This document shows, piece by piece, positions 1 to 7,439 of a stretch of DNA of 64,000 bases (the first letter of the stretch is position 1; each line of letters begins with the position of its first letter). Location: assembly GCF_003074135.1 (NCBI RefSeq), contig NZ_PPDK01000001.1:1302001-1366000 (forward strand), read 5' to 3'. The stretch is from Euzebya tangerina. Lineage in GTDB: Bacteria; Actinomycetota; Nitriliruptoria; Euzebyales; Euzebyaceae. A program made the translations under genes and the position numbers. The notes beneath the pieces are model-generated. The model worked only from the letters and a program-made list of their open reading frames with translations, searched no databases and was not told the DNA's origin.

Positions 1-168
1 TGGCTGACGGCCTTCGCCGAACTCGGGCTGATCGAGTGGGACCCCGATGGAGCCCAACTGGCGGCGACGTCGGACGCGCGTTCCATGGTTGCTGCCGACG
101 ATCGACGTCCCGACGCGCTCGCAGATGATGCTCTTCGTTGCGTTTCATCGACGGGTGGCCTGGGCTAG
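1..168 (+). CDS. C-terminal fragment of an unidentified protein
   Basis: Frame 1 is open from the window edge to a TAG at 166-168 and gives 55 residues, beginning WLTAFAELGL and ending STGGLG. The start lies outside the window, so the family cannot be named. Composition is ordinary for a high-GC genome, and the frame stops 44 nt before the next gene. It could be the tail of a real gene or a chance frame. Confidence 0.4.
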   Translation, partial: WLTAFAELGLIEWDPDGAQLAATSDARSMVAADDRRPDALADDALRCVSSTGGLG

Positions 169-212
169 GACCACGACCTGCCCCGAGTTCATCACACGCA
201 AAGGAGTCAGTC

Positions 213-656
213 ATGAGCACGACCCGTGTGTACAAGGACCTCGTCGAGACGTTGGAGGACGGCCGCAAGGGCTTCGCCGACGGTGCCGACAAGCTACGAG
301 ACAGTGGTGAGATGCAGCTTGCCGACCTCTTCGCCGAGATGAGTCAGCAGCGCCAGACGTTCTCCAGTGAGATCCGGGACTTGGCGATGTCTGTGGGCGA
401 GACCATCGACGAAGACGGATCGCTGGGGGGCTCCCTTCACCGGGGCTGGATGACCCTGAAGGATGCCCTGACTGGTAGCGACGCGACAGGCATCCTGAAT
501 GCGGCTGAGACCGGAGAGCAGCACGCCCTCTCCGAGTTCGAGGACGCCTTGGGAAACGAGGACCTACCCGCCCAGGCCCGACCGGTCATCCAACGTCAGC
601 TGGACGCGATCAGGCAGTCCCAGACTCGTCTGCAGGGGATGGCCAACGCACGCTGA
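213..656 (+). CDS. PA2169-like four-helix-bundle protein (DUF2383 family)
   Basis: The 147-aa protein starts MSTTRVYKDLVETLEDGRKG. It has the amphipathic four-helix pattern of the ferritin-like DUF2383/PA2169 family, including the typical WMTLKDALTG and ILNAAETGEQ segments. The family is often stress-associated, but its biochemical role is unknown. The ATG at 213 is preferred over an in-frame ATG at 138 because a strong AAGGAG ribosome-binding site lies at 201-206 and the homologous region begins there. The gene ends just before a strong hairpin at 680-715 and faces the MgtC-like gene tail to tail. Confidence 0.8.
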   Translation: MSTTRVYKDLVETLEDGRKGFADGADKLRDSGEMQLADLFAEMSQQRQTFSSEIRDLAMSVGETIDEDGSLGGSLHRGWMTLKDALTGSDATGILNAAETGEQHALSEFEDALGNEDLPAQARPVIQRQLDAIRQSQTRLQGMANAR

Positions 657-679
657 GTTCCCTGGTCACCCTCGATTGA

Positions 680-715
680 CGGTTGATGGCAGTCCGAGAG
701 GGCTGCCATCAATTG
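680..715. terminator. Hairpin terminator between convergent genes
   Basis: TTGATGGCAG at 683-692 pairs perfectly with CTGCCATCAA at 703-712. The stem extends inward (T-G, C-G, C-G) to a GAGA tetraloop at 696-699, giving 13 base pairs. It lies between the stop at 656 (+) and the stop at 729 (-), so it probably ends both transcripts. There is no long T tract, only TTGCTCTT. Confidence 0.75.
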
Positions 716-728
716 CTCTTGGTGGGTC

Positions 729-1421
729 TTACTCGTCGATGGCGTCGTAAGAGCCGGAAACGACCGCAGCCAGTTGAGCATACGCTGCGTGGTTCAGACG
801 GCTCACCAGCGCAGCAAGCGCGTCAGGTCGTCCGCGAACCGTCACCGAGACCATCAATGGTCCATCGCTGGCCATCGACACGTCGTAGGCGCGAGTTTCC
901 GCGGCACCGGCCTCAAGCTCCTCGCGGAGGGTCGGAAGCGCACCGGGGTCCGAGATGAGGACGTGGAGTGTCGAGTCCTCTCTGACCAGCCGGCCGTACA
1001 CGCGCGTCCGCAGCCAATCAACCGGTCCAAGCGCTGCGATGGTGACCAGCGTGAGCGCAAGGGCGGCGATCCGGTATCCCATGCCCGCCAGCAGGCCGAT
1101 CGCCGTCACGGTGAAGGCCGCGACCGCCGTGGTCAGGCCGTGCAGGCGTGAACCGATCGTGAGGATCAGACCACCCCCCAGGAACGACACACCGGCCACG
1201 GTGTAGGAGGCAATCCGAGTCGGATCGGCTGACGGGTCGTCTTGCGCGGCGACCACGGACAGCCATCCCAGGGCGCCCGCGGCCGCCCCCAGCAACAGGT
1301 GGGTGCGGAAACCCGCCGCCTTGCCCCGAAGCTCGCGGTCCAGTCCGACCGCGCCGGCCAGAGCCGCAGCCAAGAGGATCCGTAGAATCGGTGTCCAGTC
1401 GACGGTCGCAGATGCCTCCAC
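729..1421 (-). CDS. MgtC/SapB family inner-membrane protein
   Basis: The 230-aa protein has four to five N-terminal membrane segments and the family signature AGAVGLDRELRGKAAGFRTH (about residues 20-39). GGGLILTIGSRLHGLTTA follows near residue 78. The C-terminal half is a soluble domain. MgtC-like proteins are linked to magnesium limitation and to inhibition of F-type ATPase in some bacteria; no specific role can be assigned here. It starts with GTG, preceded by GGGGAAGG. No magnesium transporter gene is adjacent. Confidence 0.85.
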   Translation of the reverse strand: MEASATVDWTPILRILLAAALAGAVGLDRELRGKAAGFRTHLLLGAAAGALGWLSVVAAQDDPSADPTRIASYTVAGVSFLGGGLILTIGSRLHGLTTAVAAFTVTAIGLLAGMGYRIAALALTLVTIAALGPVDWLRTRVYGRLVREDSTLHVLISDPGALPTLREELEAGAAETRAYDVSMASDGPLMVSVTVRGRPDALAALVSRLNHAAYAQLAAVVSGSYDAIDE

Positions 1422-1496
1422 GGCACTGACCTTCCCCTAAGTCCGGTGCTCGATACGCCACCGTCGCAGGAGCGCGCCGACCGGCAAGAGACCGAG

Positions 1497-1636
1497 CTGG
1501 TGGTCGCTGAGCAGTACGTTTGCTGGATCCGGGACAACCGAGGTTGATCGACCTGGGGCTCGGCCGCGCGCCGGGCACGGACCCGGTCACCGGCTACGCA
1601 CGACAGCACGGCGCGGGCGGCGTCAGCCAGGAGTAG
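1497..1636 (+). pseudogene. Remnant of a luciferase-like flavin oxidoreductase gene
   Basis: A short piece closely matches the intact LLM oxidoreductase at 2566-3603. LVVAEQ is encoded at 1497-1514. After a frame change, [19 protein letters not shown] runs on to GAGGVSQE and a TAG at 1634-1636. The intact copy has LVVAEQ and [18 protein letters not shown] in the same order, and DNA identity is high across the second block. Neither end of the gene is present and the frame is broken. It therefore looks like decayed DNA from a former paralogue, and the phosphatase-fold gene now separates the two copies. Confidence 0.8.
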
Positions 1637-1668
1637 CTGCCCCGCTGGCCGACGATGTCGGCCCTTCG

Positions 1669-1674
1669 TAGGAT
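1669..1674 (+). promoter_or_regulatory. -10 element for a leaderless transcript
   Basis: TAGGAT lies 9 nt before the ATG at 1684, and there is no ribosome-binding site in between. This spacing fits transcription starting at or next to the start codon. The call rests on position and on the same arrangement recurring elsewhere in the window. Confidence 0.45.
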
Positions 1675-1683
1675 CAGGCGGTC

Positions 1684-2502
1684 ATGCGTGTCCTGACCTG
1701 GAATGTGTGGTGGCGGTTCGGTCCGTGGGAGGAACGCCAGTCGGCGATCCTGAAGACGCTCGCTGATGTCGATGCGGACGTGTGCCTGCTGCAGGAGGTG
1801 TGGGCCACCGCCGAGCAGAACCAGGCCGCGTACCTCGCAGACCAACTCGGTCTGCAGTGGGCCTGGTCGGCGTCACCGCTCGGCGGAGACGGGTCCGGCC
1901 GAATCGGGCAGGACGGCACTGACATCGGTCTGGCCGTGTTGAGCCGCTGGCCGATCGTGAAGACCGAGGAGCTGCTGCTGAGCCCGACACCCGACGTGGA
2001 CCACCGCACGCGGACGGTGCTGCACGCGCTCATCGACGCGCCCGACGGTGCCTTACCCGTCTTCACGACCCACCTCGCCTCTGCGCCGTGGGCCTCGGCA
2101 GAGCGGTGTGCCCATGTGAGGGAGTTGATGCCGTTCGTCGTCGCACGGTCGCAGGGCCACCAGAGGCGGCCGCTCCTCGCAGGCGACTTCAACGCGCTGC
2201 CCGACGCCGACGAGACACGACTGCTGTGCGGGCACCGCACCGCACCGGTCGTACCCGGTGTGACGTTGGTGGACCTCTGGAGCTACGCCGGCGGAGACGC
2301 GGACGGCCACACCCTGGTGGGAGCCAACCCCCACGTCCGCGGGCACGGCCACTTCGGGATCCGCATCGACTACCTGCTGCTCGGCATCGGCGCGGGACTG
2401 GGCACGACGGGGCGGGTCCTCGACGTGCGGACGGCGGGTGAGGAACCGGTTGACGGGTTGGTGCCATCAGACCACTACGCGGTCGTCGCCGACCTCTCCT
2501 GA
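1684..2502 (+). CDS. Endonuclease/exonuclease/phosphatase (EEP) family hydrolase
   Basis: The 272-aa cytoplasmic protein has the EEP fold motifs in order. These are TWNVWW (metal-binding Asn7), LLQEVW (Glu38), HLASAPWASAERCAHV, GDFNALPDADETR (residues 167 onward), RIDYLL and the terminal SDHYAVV with Asp263-His264. The family cleaves phosphodiester or phosphomonoester bonds in nucleic acids, inositides or lipids, and the substrate cannot be told from sequence. No signal peptide is present. The ATG lies 9 nt after a -10-like TAGGAT with no ribosome-binding site, so translation may be leaderless. Confidence 0.88.
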   Translation: MRVLTWNVWWRFGPWEERQSAILKTLADVDADVCLLQEVWATAEQNQAAYLADQLGLQWAWSASPLGGDGSGRIGQDGTDIGLAVLSRWPIVKTEELLLSPTPDVDHRTRTVLHALIDAPDGALPVFTTHLASAPWASAERCAHVRELMPFVVARSQGHQRRPLLAGDFNALPDADETRLLCGHRTAPVVPGVTLVDLWSYAGGDADGHTLVGANPHVRGHGHFGIRIDYLLLGIGAGLGTTGRVLDVRTAGEEPVDGLVPSDHYAVVADLS

Positions 2503-2565
2503 GCATCTCGGAATCGGGTGTGGCAGTGCCGGAAGATGGGCGCCGGTGAGGGCGTTGCACCGTGC

Positions 2566-3603
2566 ATGCGCCTCTCCGTCCTCGACCTCGTCCCCGTCCG
2601 GACCGACCAGACCAGCGGTGACGCCATCTCCGCCGCCCGTCGACTGGCCCAGGCGGCAGAGAAGGCGGGCTACCACCGCTACTGGCTGGCCGAGCACCAC
2701 AACATGCCGGCGGTGGCCGCCACCAACCCGCCGCTGCTGATCGCCATGATCGCGGCTGCGACGCGCCACATCCGCGTGGGGTCGGGCGGGGTCATGCTGC
2801 CCAACCACGCCCCACTGGTGGTCGCCGAGCAGTTCGCACTGCTGGAGGCGGCACACCCCGGGCGGATCGACCTGGGGATCGGCCGCGCGCCGGGCACCGA
2901 CCCGGTCACCAGCTACGCACTCCGGCATGGCGCGGGCGGCGTGAAACAGGACGCGGTCCAGCGCTTCCCGGCCGACATCGACGACGTCATCGCCATGCTG
3001 GGGCCAGAGGGCGTCGGCCTCGACCTCGGCGGTCGGGTGCACGCACTCCGAGCAACGCCGCGGGCTACCTCGCGACCACCCGTGTGGCTGCTGGGTTCAT
3101 CGGACTACTCGGCCAGGCTCGCAGCCAGCCGCGGGCTGCCCTACGTCTTCGCCCACCACTTCTCGGGCCGGGGCACCGCCGAGGCCATCGCGTTGTACCG
3201 CTCGGGCTTCACGCCCTCGGCGCAGCTGGCAGAGCCGCGGACCTTCCTGACGGTGAACGCGGCCGTCGCCCGTGATGCCGATGAAGCAGAGCGGCTGGTC
3301 GAGCCGCAACTGCAGGCGATGGTGGCCCTGCGAACGGGCGGGCGGCTGGACCCGCAGCGACTGGTCGAGGAGGCCGAGAAGGAGCCCATCCCGGTTGGCC
3401 ACCGGGGCCTGGCGGACGCGATTCGCGCCACGTGGGTGGTCGGCAATCCGGAGGGTGCGGCGCAGGAGATCGCCGACCTGGCGTCCACCTACGACGTCGA
3501 TGAGGTCATGGTCCACCCGGTCGCCGGGGCCTTCGTCGGCACTGAACCCGACACGTCGCCGGCGCGTGAGGAGACCCTGCGGCTGCTGGCTGCCGCGACG
3601 TGA
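2566..3603 (+). CDS. LLM-class flavin-dependent oxidoreductase
   Basis: The 345-aa protein begins [20 protein letters not shown]. It has the bacterial luciferase-like TIM-barrel pattern: [10 protein letters not shown] (about residues 44-53), [22 protein letters not shown] and [14 protein letters not shown]. The family uses FMNH2 or F420 for monooxygenation or related reactions, and this subtype (MsnO8-like, annotated by a conserved N-terminus) has no assigned substrate. The ATG at 2566 is chosen over upstream in-frame ATGs because family similarity starts there. A broken relative lies at 1497-1636. Confidence 0.88.
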   Translation: MRLSVLDLVPVRTDQTSGDAISAARRLAQAAEKAGYHRYWLAEHHNMPAVAATNPPLLIAMIAAATRHIRVGSGGVMLPNHAPLVVAEQFALLEAAHPGRIDLGIGRAPGTDPVTSYALRHGAGGVKQDAVQRFPADIDDVIAMLGPEGVGLDLGGRVHALRATPRATSRPPVWLLGSSDYSARLAASRGLPYVFAHHFSGRGTAEAIALYRSGFTPSAQLAEPRTFLTVNAAVARDADEAERLVEPQLQAMVALRTGGRLDPQRLVEEAEKEPIPVGHRGLADAIRATWVVGNPEGAAQEIADLASTYDVDEVMVHPVAGAFVGTEPDTSPAREETLRLLAAAT

Positions 3604-3619
3604 CGAGGGCGCAGACGGC

Positions 3620-4159
3620 TCACTCCGGAGGGTCCTCCGAATCGGCACGCCGAGCCAGCTCGACCAGCCGACCGATTACCGCATCACGCCGGTGGTCGTC
3701 GAACTGATCGAGGTGAAGGAGGCTGGTCAGCCACAGTGCGTCGGCGGCAAGCCGGACGATGTCGCCCAGCACGGGGTCGGTCAGCCCGTCGGTGACCTGG
3801 GCGAGCAGCGCAGCGAAGTCGGCTCGGACATCGGCTCCACGCCTCGGCTGCTCAGCGGCGGCGATCAGGACCGCCGCGTCCATGTCGGTCTGGTCGGCGT
3901 CGATGGTTGCGACGTACGCCTCGAGCAGGGTGGCGGCGGGGTTGGCCTCGCGGTAGCCGTCCAGCTGTGATCGCAGGGCGTCGACCCGCTCGGCCGCCAT
4001 GGCCCAGACCAGGGCGTCCTTGGACGGGAAGTGGTACAGCAAACCGCCCTTCGACACGCCTGCTACCTCTGCCACTGCGTCCAGTGTGAACGCCTTCGAA
4101 CCCTGATCTCGCACGACCCTGGCAGCGGCGCGCAGGAGGATCTCTCGTGTGTTCGTCAC
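3620..4159 (-). CDS. TetR/AcrR family repressor
   Basis: The 179-aa protein has an N-terminal TetR helix-turn-helix (ILLRAAARVVRDQGSKAFTLDAVAEVAGVSKGGLLYHFPSKDAL, residues 7-50). A helical ligand-binding domain of the TetR_C type follows. It starts with GTG. It is divergent from the exporter-like gene at 4231, and a perfect 7-2-7 palindrome lies between the two starts. The simplest model is repression of itself and of the exporter until a ligand binds. The ligand is unknown. Confidence 0.9.
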   Translation of the reverse strand: MTNTREILLRAAARVVRDQGSKAFTLDAVAEVAGVSKGGLLYHFPSKDALVWAMAAERVDALRSQLDGYREANPAATLLEAYVATIDADQTDMDAAVLIAAAEQPRRGADVRADFAALLAQVTDGLTDPVLGDIVRLAADALWLTSLLHLDQFDDHRRDAVIGRLVELARRADSEDPPE

Positions 4160-4171
4160 GGAGCTGAACTG

Positions 4172-4187
4172 TACCGTCCAGACGGTA
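4172..4187. promoter_or_regulatory. Palindromic operator for the TetR regulator
   Basis: TACCGTC at 4172-4178 and GACGGTA at 4181-4187 are perfect inverted arms separated by CA. The site lies 12 nt upstream of the TetR start and 43 nt upstream of the exporter start. Position and symmetry match TetR operators, although binding is inferred. Confidence 0.75.
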
Positions 4188-4230
4188 TAGTTACCGTGAT
4201 GGTTGCCACGACGTCAGATGGTGGGACAGG

Positions 4231-4683
4231 GTGAGTCGCGCAGAGGTGGGACTCGCGGTGGCCACGTTCCTCGGTGGGGCCCTGCCGTGGCTCGAAGCGG
4301 TGGTGGTCATCCCGGCTGGGATCTTGGGCGGGCTCGACCCGGTGGTTGCGGTGGTCTCGGGGGTCAGTGGGAACTTGCTGACCGTGGCGGCTGCTGCCTA
4401 CGGCGGTGACCGGATCATCGGCGCGTGGCGACGCTGGCGTCGTCGACGGAATCCCGAGGCCGCCCCACCCGACGCTGAGCACCGACCGTCGCGCGCCGAG
4501 CGCGTGTTCCGTCGCTACGGCATGCCGGCCTTGGCGCTGCTCGGGCCCATTGCCATCGGCACGCAGCTGTCGGCGATCACGGCCGTCGCGCTCGGGGTGT
4601 CGTCAACTCGAGCCTTCGCCTGGGTGGCGGCTGGGACGATCGGGTGGGGTGTGGCAGCAGGCGCGGGGCTCGCCGCGTTCTAG
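4231..4683 (+). CDS. Small multidrug-export-like membrane protein
   Basis: The 150-aa protein has hydrophobic segments at about residues 5-25, 30-55, 95-115 and 122-148. A strongly basic cytoplasmic loop (WRRWRRRRN) lies near the middle. The layout, the proline in the first segment (LPWLEAVVVIPAGI) and the GNLLTV motif resemble the small multidrug export (Sm_multidrug_ex) family. Export function in this family is poorly tested. Its divergence from a TetR gene with a shared operator supports ligand-induced expression. It starts with GTG. Confidence 0.7.
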   Translation: MSRAEVGLAVATFLGGALPWLEAVVVIPAGILGGLDPVVAVVSGVSGNLLTVAAAAYGGDRIIGAWRRWRRRRNPEAAPPDAEHRPSRAERVFRRYGMPALALLGPIAIGTQLSAITAVALGVSSTRAFAWVAAGTIGWGVAAGAGLAAF

Positions 4684-4716
4684 GACGAAGACGACCGACC
4701 TTCGGGGGCGAAGCAG

Positions 4717-5499
4717 TCAGAACTTGCCGTTGGGGTTGGCCCATTCATCGCGGGGTGGGATCGTCTCGATGGCGTCCCAGTGTTCGGCGATCTTCCCGTC
4801 AGCGACGCGGAACAGGTCGTAGAACGCCGTGGGAGCGTCACCCACTTTCCCGAGGCTGCCGACCATGACGAAGTCGCCCTGACCCAGGACCAGCTCGATG
4901 GTGTCGTAGCTGATCGCCTTGCCGTTCTCTGCCATCGCGGCGAACGCCGGGCCGAGGGAGGAGACCCCGTCGGCGATCTCGGGGTTGTGCTGGATGTACG
5001 TGTCACCGTCGAAGTAGCCGGCGAGGGCGTCCATCTTGTTGTTGACGAGCACGTCGGTGACGAAGGCGCGGACGAGGTCCTTGTTCGCATCGGTCTTGTC
5101 GAGGTCCGTCGCCTCTGTCGGTCCGTCGGTCATCGTCCGGCCCGACGGGTTCGGGCCTCCCGACGGCTGGTTGTTGTCCCAATGCTCGACGATCTTGCCG
5201 TCCTCAAAGCGGAAGATGTCGAACCCCGCACCGGGGCTGCCGAAGTTGTGGACCGCATGCGTGAAGACGTGGGCCCCGTCCCGGAAGGCACGGACAACGT
5301 CGTGGGTGGCCCCCGAGGAGGACATGTACCGCTGGAGGCCGAGGAATCCCTCCTTGCCGTCGGGGACGGTCAGGTTGTGCTGGATGTAGGTGTCGTCGTC
5401 GATGATCGACGGCGGCCCCTCGGCACCGGTCTCGAGGCTCTTGAGAAGCGCCTTGACCTTCTCGATGGCGTCGTCGGGGGAATGGCTTGAAGCGGTCAC
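4717..5499 (-). CDS. Tandem SnoaL-like (NTF2-fold) protein
   Basis: The 260-aa protein consists of two copies of a SnoaL-like NTF2 fold. DTYIQHN occurs at residues 36-42 and 166-172, and each copy ends with an IVEHWD or IAEHWD strand. Single-domain members are predicted ester cyclases or isomerases, but no substrate can be assigned. The GTG at 5499 is chosen because GAAGGAA lies just upstream and longer frames would run into the Rrf2 gene. An AT-rich promoter region with a palindrome at 5560-5575 precedes it, so it is probably controlled by the adjacent Rrf2 regulator. Confidence 0.82.
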   Translation of the reverse strand: MTASSHSPDDAIEKVKALLKSLETGAEGPPSIIDDDTYIQHNLTVPDGKEGFLGLQRYMSSSGATHDVVRAFRDGAHVFTHAVHNFGSPGAGFDIFRFEDGKIVEHWDNNQPSGGPNPSGRTMTDGPTEATDLDKTDANKDLVRAFVTDVLVNNKMDALAGYFDGDTYIQHNPEIADGVSSLGPAFAAMAENGKAISYDTIELVLGQGDFVMVGSLGKVGDAPTAFYDLFRVADGKIAEHWDAIETIPPRDEWANPNGKF

Positions 5500-5559
5500 G
5501 AGTGATGTTCCTTCTCGGTCGGAGTTCGGACGCCAGAATTCCTTCCTGGCAAATTTAAA

Positions 5560-5575
5560 ACCAAACTGATTTGGT
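5560..5575. promoter_or_regulatory. Probable Rrf2 operator in the SnoaL promoter
   Basis: ACCAAA at 5560-5565 and TTTGGT at 5570-5575 are perfect inverted arms around CTGA, inside an unusually AT-rich stretch (about 5545-5582). The site lies between the Rrf2 stop and the start of the SnoaL gene, both read on the minus strand. Rrf2-family operators are often AT-rich dyads of this size, but recognition by this Rrf2 protein is inferred. Confidence 0.6.
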
Positions 5576-5620
5576 ATGTATTCCGGCTGAAACAACTTCC
5601 TCCCGATTCCCGGCTGCCCG

Positions 5621-6034
5621 TCATCGCGCCGCGAGGATCTCTTGGAGGACTTGGTGAACGGTGCGCTGAGCGAGCCGCGCCCGTACATCCTCTTCGACCG
5701 TGGCGACCACGACGTCGAGCGCGTCGCCGACGCCTCGGCCGACCGCACACGCGGGGTTCGGGGCGTCATGGATGGAGAGGAGGGGATTGGTGGTCACGGC
5801 GTCATAGATGTCGGCGAGGCTGATGGCCGTCGCATCGACGAGGAGTTCGGCTCCACCGTTGGCGCCTCGTCGCATGGCGATCAGGTCGGCGTCGCGAAGA
5901 TCTGCAAGCACGCGGCGGAGGAAGACGGGGCTGGTCCCGACGCTGTCGGCGATCCGTGCAGCGGATACTGGCCCGCCTCCCTCGTAGGTGATGACAGCGA
6001 GGGCGTGCACAGCGATGGCGAAGTGGGTGTTCAC
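5621..6034 (-). CDS. Rrf2 family transcriptional regulator
   Basis: The 137-aa protein has the Rrf2 winged-helix pattern: FAIAVHALAVITYEGGGPVSAARIADSVGTSPVFLRRVLADLRDADLI at residues 5-52, then RRGANGGAELL. It has one cysteine (in ACAVG) rather than the three-cysteine cluster of Fe-S members such as IscR. It therefore resembles the YwnA/CymR-like branch and may use thiol chemistry or another signal. It lies directly upstream of the SnoaL gene in the same orientation, with an operator-like dyad between them. Confidence 0.85.
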   Translation of the reverse strand: MNTHFAIAVHALAVITYEGGGPVSAARIADSVGTSPVFLRRVLADLRDADLIAMRRGANGGAELLVDATAISLADIYDAVTTNPLLSIHDAPNPACAVGRGVGDALDVVVATVEEDVRARLAQRTVHQVLQEILAAR

Positions 6035-6082
6035 GGCGGTCCATACCGGTCGGGGTGGCCCTTGATGGTAGGCCGTCCGTAC

Positions 6083-6110
6083 CCCCGGACCTCCACGTCC
6101 CTCACGTGGG
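6083..6110 (-). repeat. Partial copy of the adjacent tRNA-Pro gene
   Basis: A 19-nt block at 6083-6101 is identical to 6175-6193 inside the tRNA-Pro gene. It covers the 5' side of the T stem, the variable loop and part of the anticodon arm. Similarity continues as ACGTGG after a 2-nt change that destroys the anticodon loop. The copy is 92 bp from the original on its 3' side and in the same orientation. It may be a duplication or a scar left by an integrated element. It cannot be a functional tRNA. Confidence 0.7.
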
Positions 6111-6132
6111 CTGCCGCGCTGTAGCGCGGCAG
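6111..6132. terminator. Strong GC hairpin downstream of tRNA-Pro
   Basis: CTGCCGCGCT at 6111-6120 is the exact inverse of AGCGCGGCAG at 6123-6132, with only a short apex. It lies 23 nt past the 3' end of the tRNA gene in its direction of transcription. It may terminate the tRNA transcript, although no T tract follows. Confidence 0.5.
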
Positions 6133-6154
6133 GTCTGTGGTCGAGTGATTGGAG

Positions 6155-6228
6155 TCGGGATGCGGGGATTTGAACCCCGGACCTCCACGTCCCGAACGTG
6201 GCGCGCTACCAAGCTGCGCTACATCCCG
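6155..6228 (-). tRNA. tRNA-Pro (anticodon CGG)
   Basis: On the minus strand the acceptor CGGGATG pairs with CATCCCG, followed by discriminator A. The D arm reads GCGCAGCTTGGTAGCGC. The anticodon arm is CCACG, loop TTCGGGA, then CGTGG, which puts CGG at positions 34-36. The T arm has the GGTTCAAATCC loop. All four stems pair. The CCA end is not encoded. A truncated copy lies just downstream at 6083-6110. Confidence 0.95.
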
Positions 6229-6297
6229 ATGCGGTCCCACGGGTGGGCGTCGCGAGACGACGAGCATAGCCGGCTCTGATCAGCCTGCCGCCATGGC

Positions 6298-6747
6298 CTA
6301 TCGCGACCGATCGGGCGTGGGCGAGGGCGTCGGCCCCCACTCGGCCGACAGGGCCTCGGCCAGATCCTGGACGGCGGACTCACCGATTCGCCGCGCGAGC
6401 TCCTCCTCGAGTTCGGTGAGGATCGTCCGCGCATCCTTGGCCAGGCGCCGGCCGTCGGCTGTGAGCCGCATGAGACTGCGCCGGCCGTCGCTGGGATCGG
6501 GCTCACGCCGCAGGACGCCCAGTTCGACCAGCTGCAGCAGCAGCGTGTGGGCGGACTGGCGAGTGATCCCGAGGCTCCGCGCCACCATCGTCTGCGAGGT
6601 CGCACCCTCTGCGGAGAGCAGCGGGAAGACCAGCGACTGATTGCGACTGAGGCGTGGCCACCCGCGTTCCGCGAGGCGCTCCAACAGGGCCGTGTTGAAC
6701 CACTCGGCAGCGTCGAGAAGTGCAGCAGCCAGCGGGAGGTCGCGCAT
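6298..6747 (-). CDS. MarR family transcriptional regulator
   Basis: The 149-aa protein has the MarR winged helix: SQTMVARSLGITRQSAHTLLLQLVELGVLRREPDPSDGRRSLMRLTADG at about residues 51-99, including the D-x-R wing. It is divergent from the NAD(P)-binding protein gene, with a palindrome spanning that gene's start, so it probably represses that neighbour. A TAGGTT hexamer lies 8 nt upstream of its ATG with no ribosome-binding site, which suggests leaderless translation. The ligand is unknown. Confidence 0.88.
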   Translation of the reverse strand: MRDLPLAAALLDAAEWFNTALLERLAERGWPRLSRNQSLVFPLLSAEGATSQTMVARSLGITRQSAHTLLLQLVELGVLRREPDPSDGRRSLMRLTADGRRLAKDARTILTELEEELARRIGESAVQDLAEALSAEWGPTPSPTPDRSR

Positions 6748-6755
6748 GTGGTGTC

Positions 6756-6761
6756 AACCTA
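6756..6761 (-). promoter_or_regulatory. -10 element of the marR-like gene
   Basis: On the minus strand TAGGTT sits 8 nt before the ATG at 6747, which leaves no room for a ribosome-binding site. It faces the divergent -10 hexamer at 6775-6780. Confidence 0.45.
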
Positions 6762-6774
6762 GCCGAGCTGACAC

Positions 6775-6780
6775 TATATT
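6775..6780 (+). promoter_or_regulatory. -10 element of the SDR-like gene
   Basis: TATATT ends 7 nt before the ATG at 6788. It is a near-consensus -10 box in a GC-rich genome. Combined with the absence of a ribosome-binding site, it points to a leaderless mRNA. Confidence 0.6.
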
Positions 6781-6799
6781 TGTCAGTATGACTGACAAA
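6779..6799. promoter_or_regulatory. Palindromic operator spanning a start codon
   Basis: TTTGTCAG at 6779-6786 and CTGACAAA at 6792-6799 are perfect 8-nt inverted arms separated by 5 nt that contain the ATG of the SDR-like gene. The dyad overlaps the end of the -10 box and the expected transcription start. A bound MarR dimer would therefore block RNA polymerase directly. Binding is inferred from position and symmetry. Confidence 0.75.
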
Positions 6800-7435
6800 C
6801 TAACACTGGCCGTCATCGGCGCCACAGGACGAACCGGGGTGCCACTTGTTGCGGCTGCGGTGGATCGCGGCCACACCGTCAAGGCATTGGCGCGCTCGGC
6901 ACAGAAGGCCAAGACGTTGCTGCACGGCGACGCCACCGTGGTGGTCGGCGATGCACTGGACCCGAGCGCCATCCAAGACGTGGTCCAGGGCGCCAGCGTC
7001 GTCATCGACGTATCCGGACCGGTTCGCGGCGGGGCCGAGGACTACCGACGTCGCTCGACGGAGATCCTCCTCGACGCGCTCGATCAGCGGTCAGGTGTTC
7101 GACTGGTCCACCTCACAGGTGCCGGCGTCCGACGTCCTGGGGATGAGCCGGGCTTCCTCGACCGCGCCGTCCGCGGAATCATGGGCATCGTCGCCCGCTC
7201 CCTCCTGGCGGACTCGACGGCCGCGGTGGAGCGCATTGACGCCGCAACCGTCCCGAGCCTGGTCGTCCGCGCCCCCCGGCTGACCGACGGCGAGCGGGTC
7301 GGGCAGGTCAAGGTGGCGCCGGCAGTGGGTCCCGAATCGGGTCTGCAGATCTCCCGGAGCGACTTGGCCGAGGGGCTGTTGGACCTGGTCGAAGAGCCCT
7401 CGTGGCCGACCGGCTCACCGGTGTTGTCCTCGTGA
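6788..7435 (+). CDS. NAD(P)-binding protein, NmrA/SDR-type
   Basis: The 215-aa protein opens with a Rossmann motif, LAVIGATGRTGVPLVAAAVDRGH (residues 7-29, GATGxxG). It continues with the NmrA-like pattern VVGDALDPSAIQDVVQGASVVIDV. It lacks the YxxxK of classical short-chain dehydrogenases, so it is an atypical SDR that may bind NAD(P)H for sensing or for reduction of an unknown substrate. The ATG at 6788 is preferred to upstream frames because the promoter and operator end there. It is likely controlled by the divergent MarR regulator. Confidence 0.82.
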   Translation: MTDKLTLAVIGATGRTGVPLVAAAVDRGHTVKALARSAQKAKTLLHGDATVVVGDALDPSAIQDVVQGASVVIDVSGPVRGGAEDYRRRSTEILLDALDQRSGVRLVHLTGAGVRRPGDEPGFLDRAVRGIMGIVARSLLADSTAAVERIDAATVPSLVVRAPRLTDGERVGQVKVAPAVGPESGLQISRSDLAEGLLDLVEEPSWPTGSPVLSS

Positions 7436-7439
7436 GGAC

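Noticed and set aside
4717-5769. Longer 350-aa version of the SnoaL protein
   Set aside because: The extra N-terminus overlaps the Rrf2 gene and the promoter palindrome and is low-complexity. The GTG at 5499 has a ribosome-binding site.
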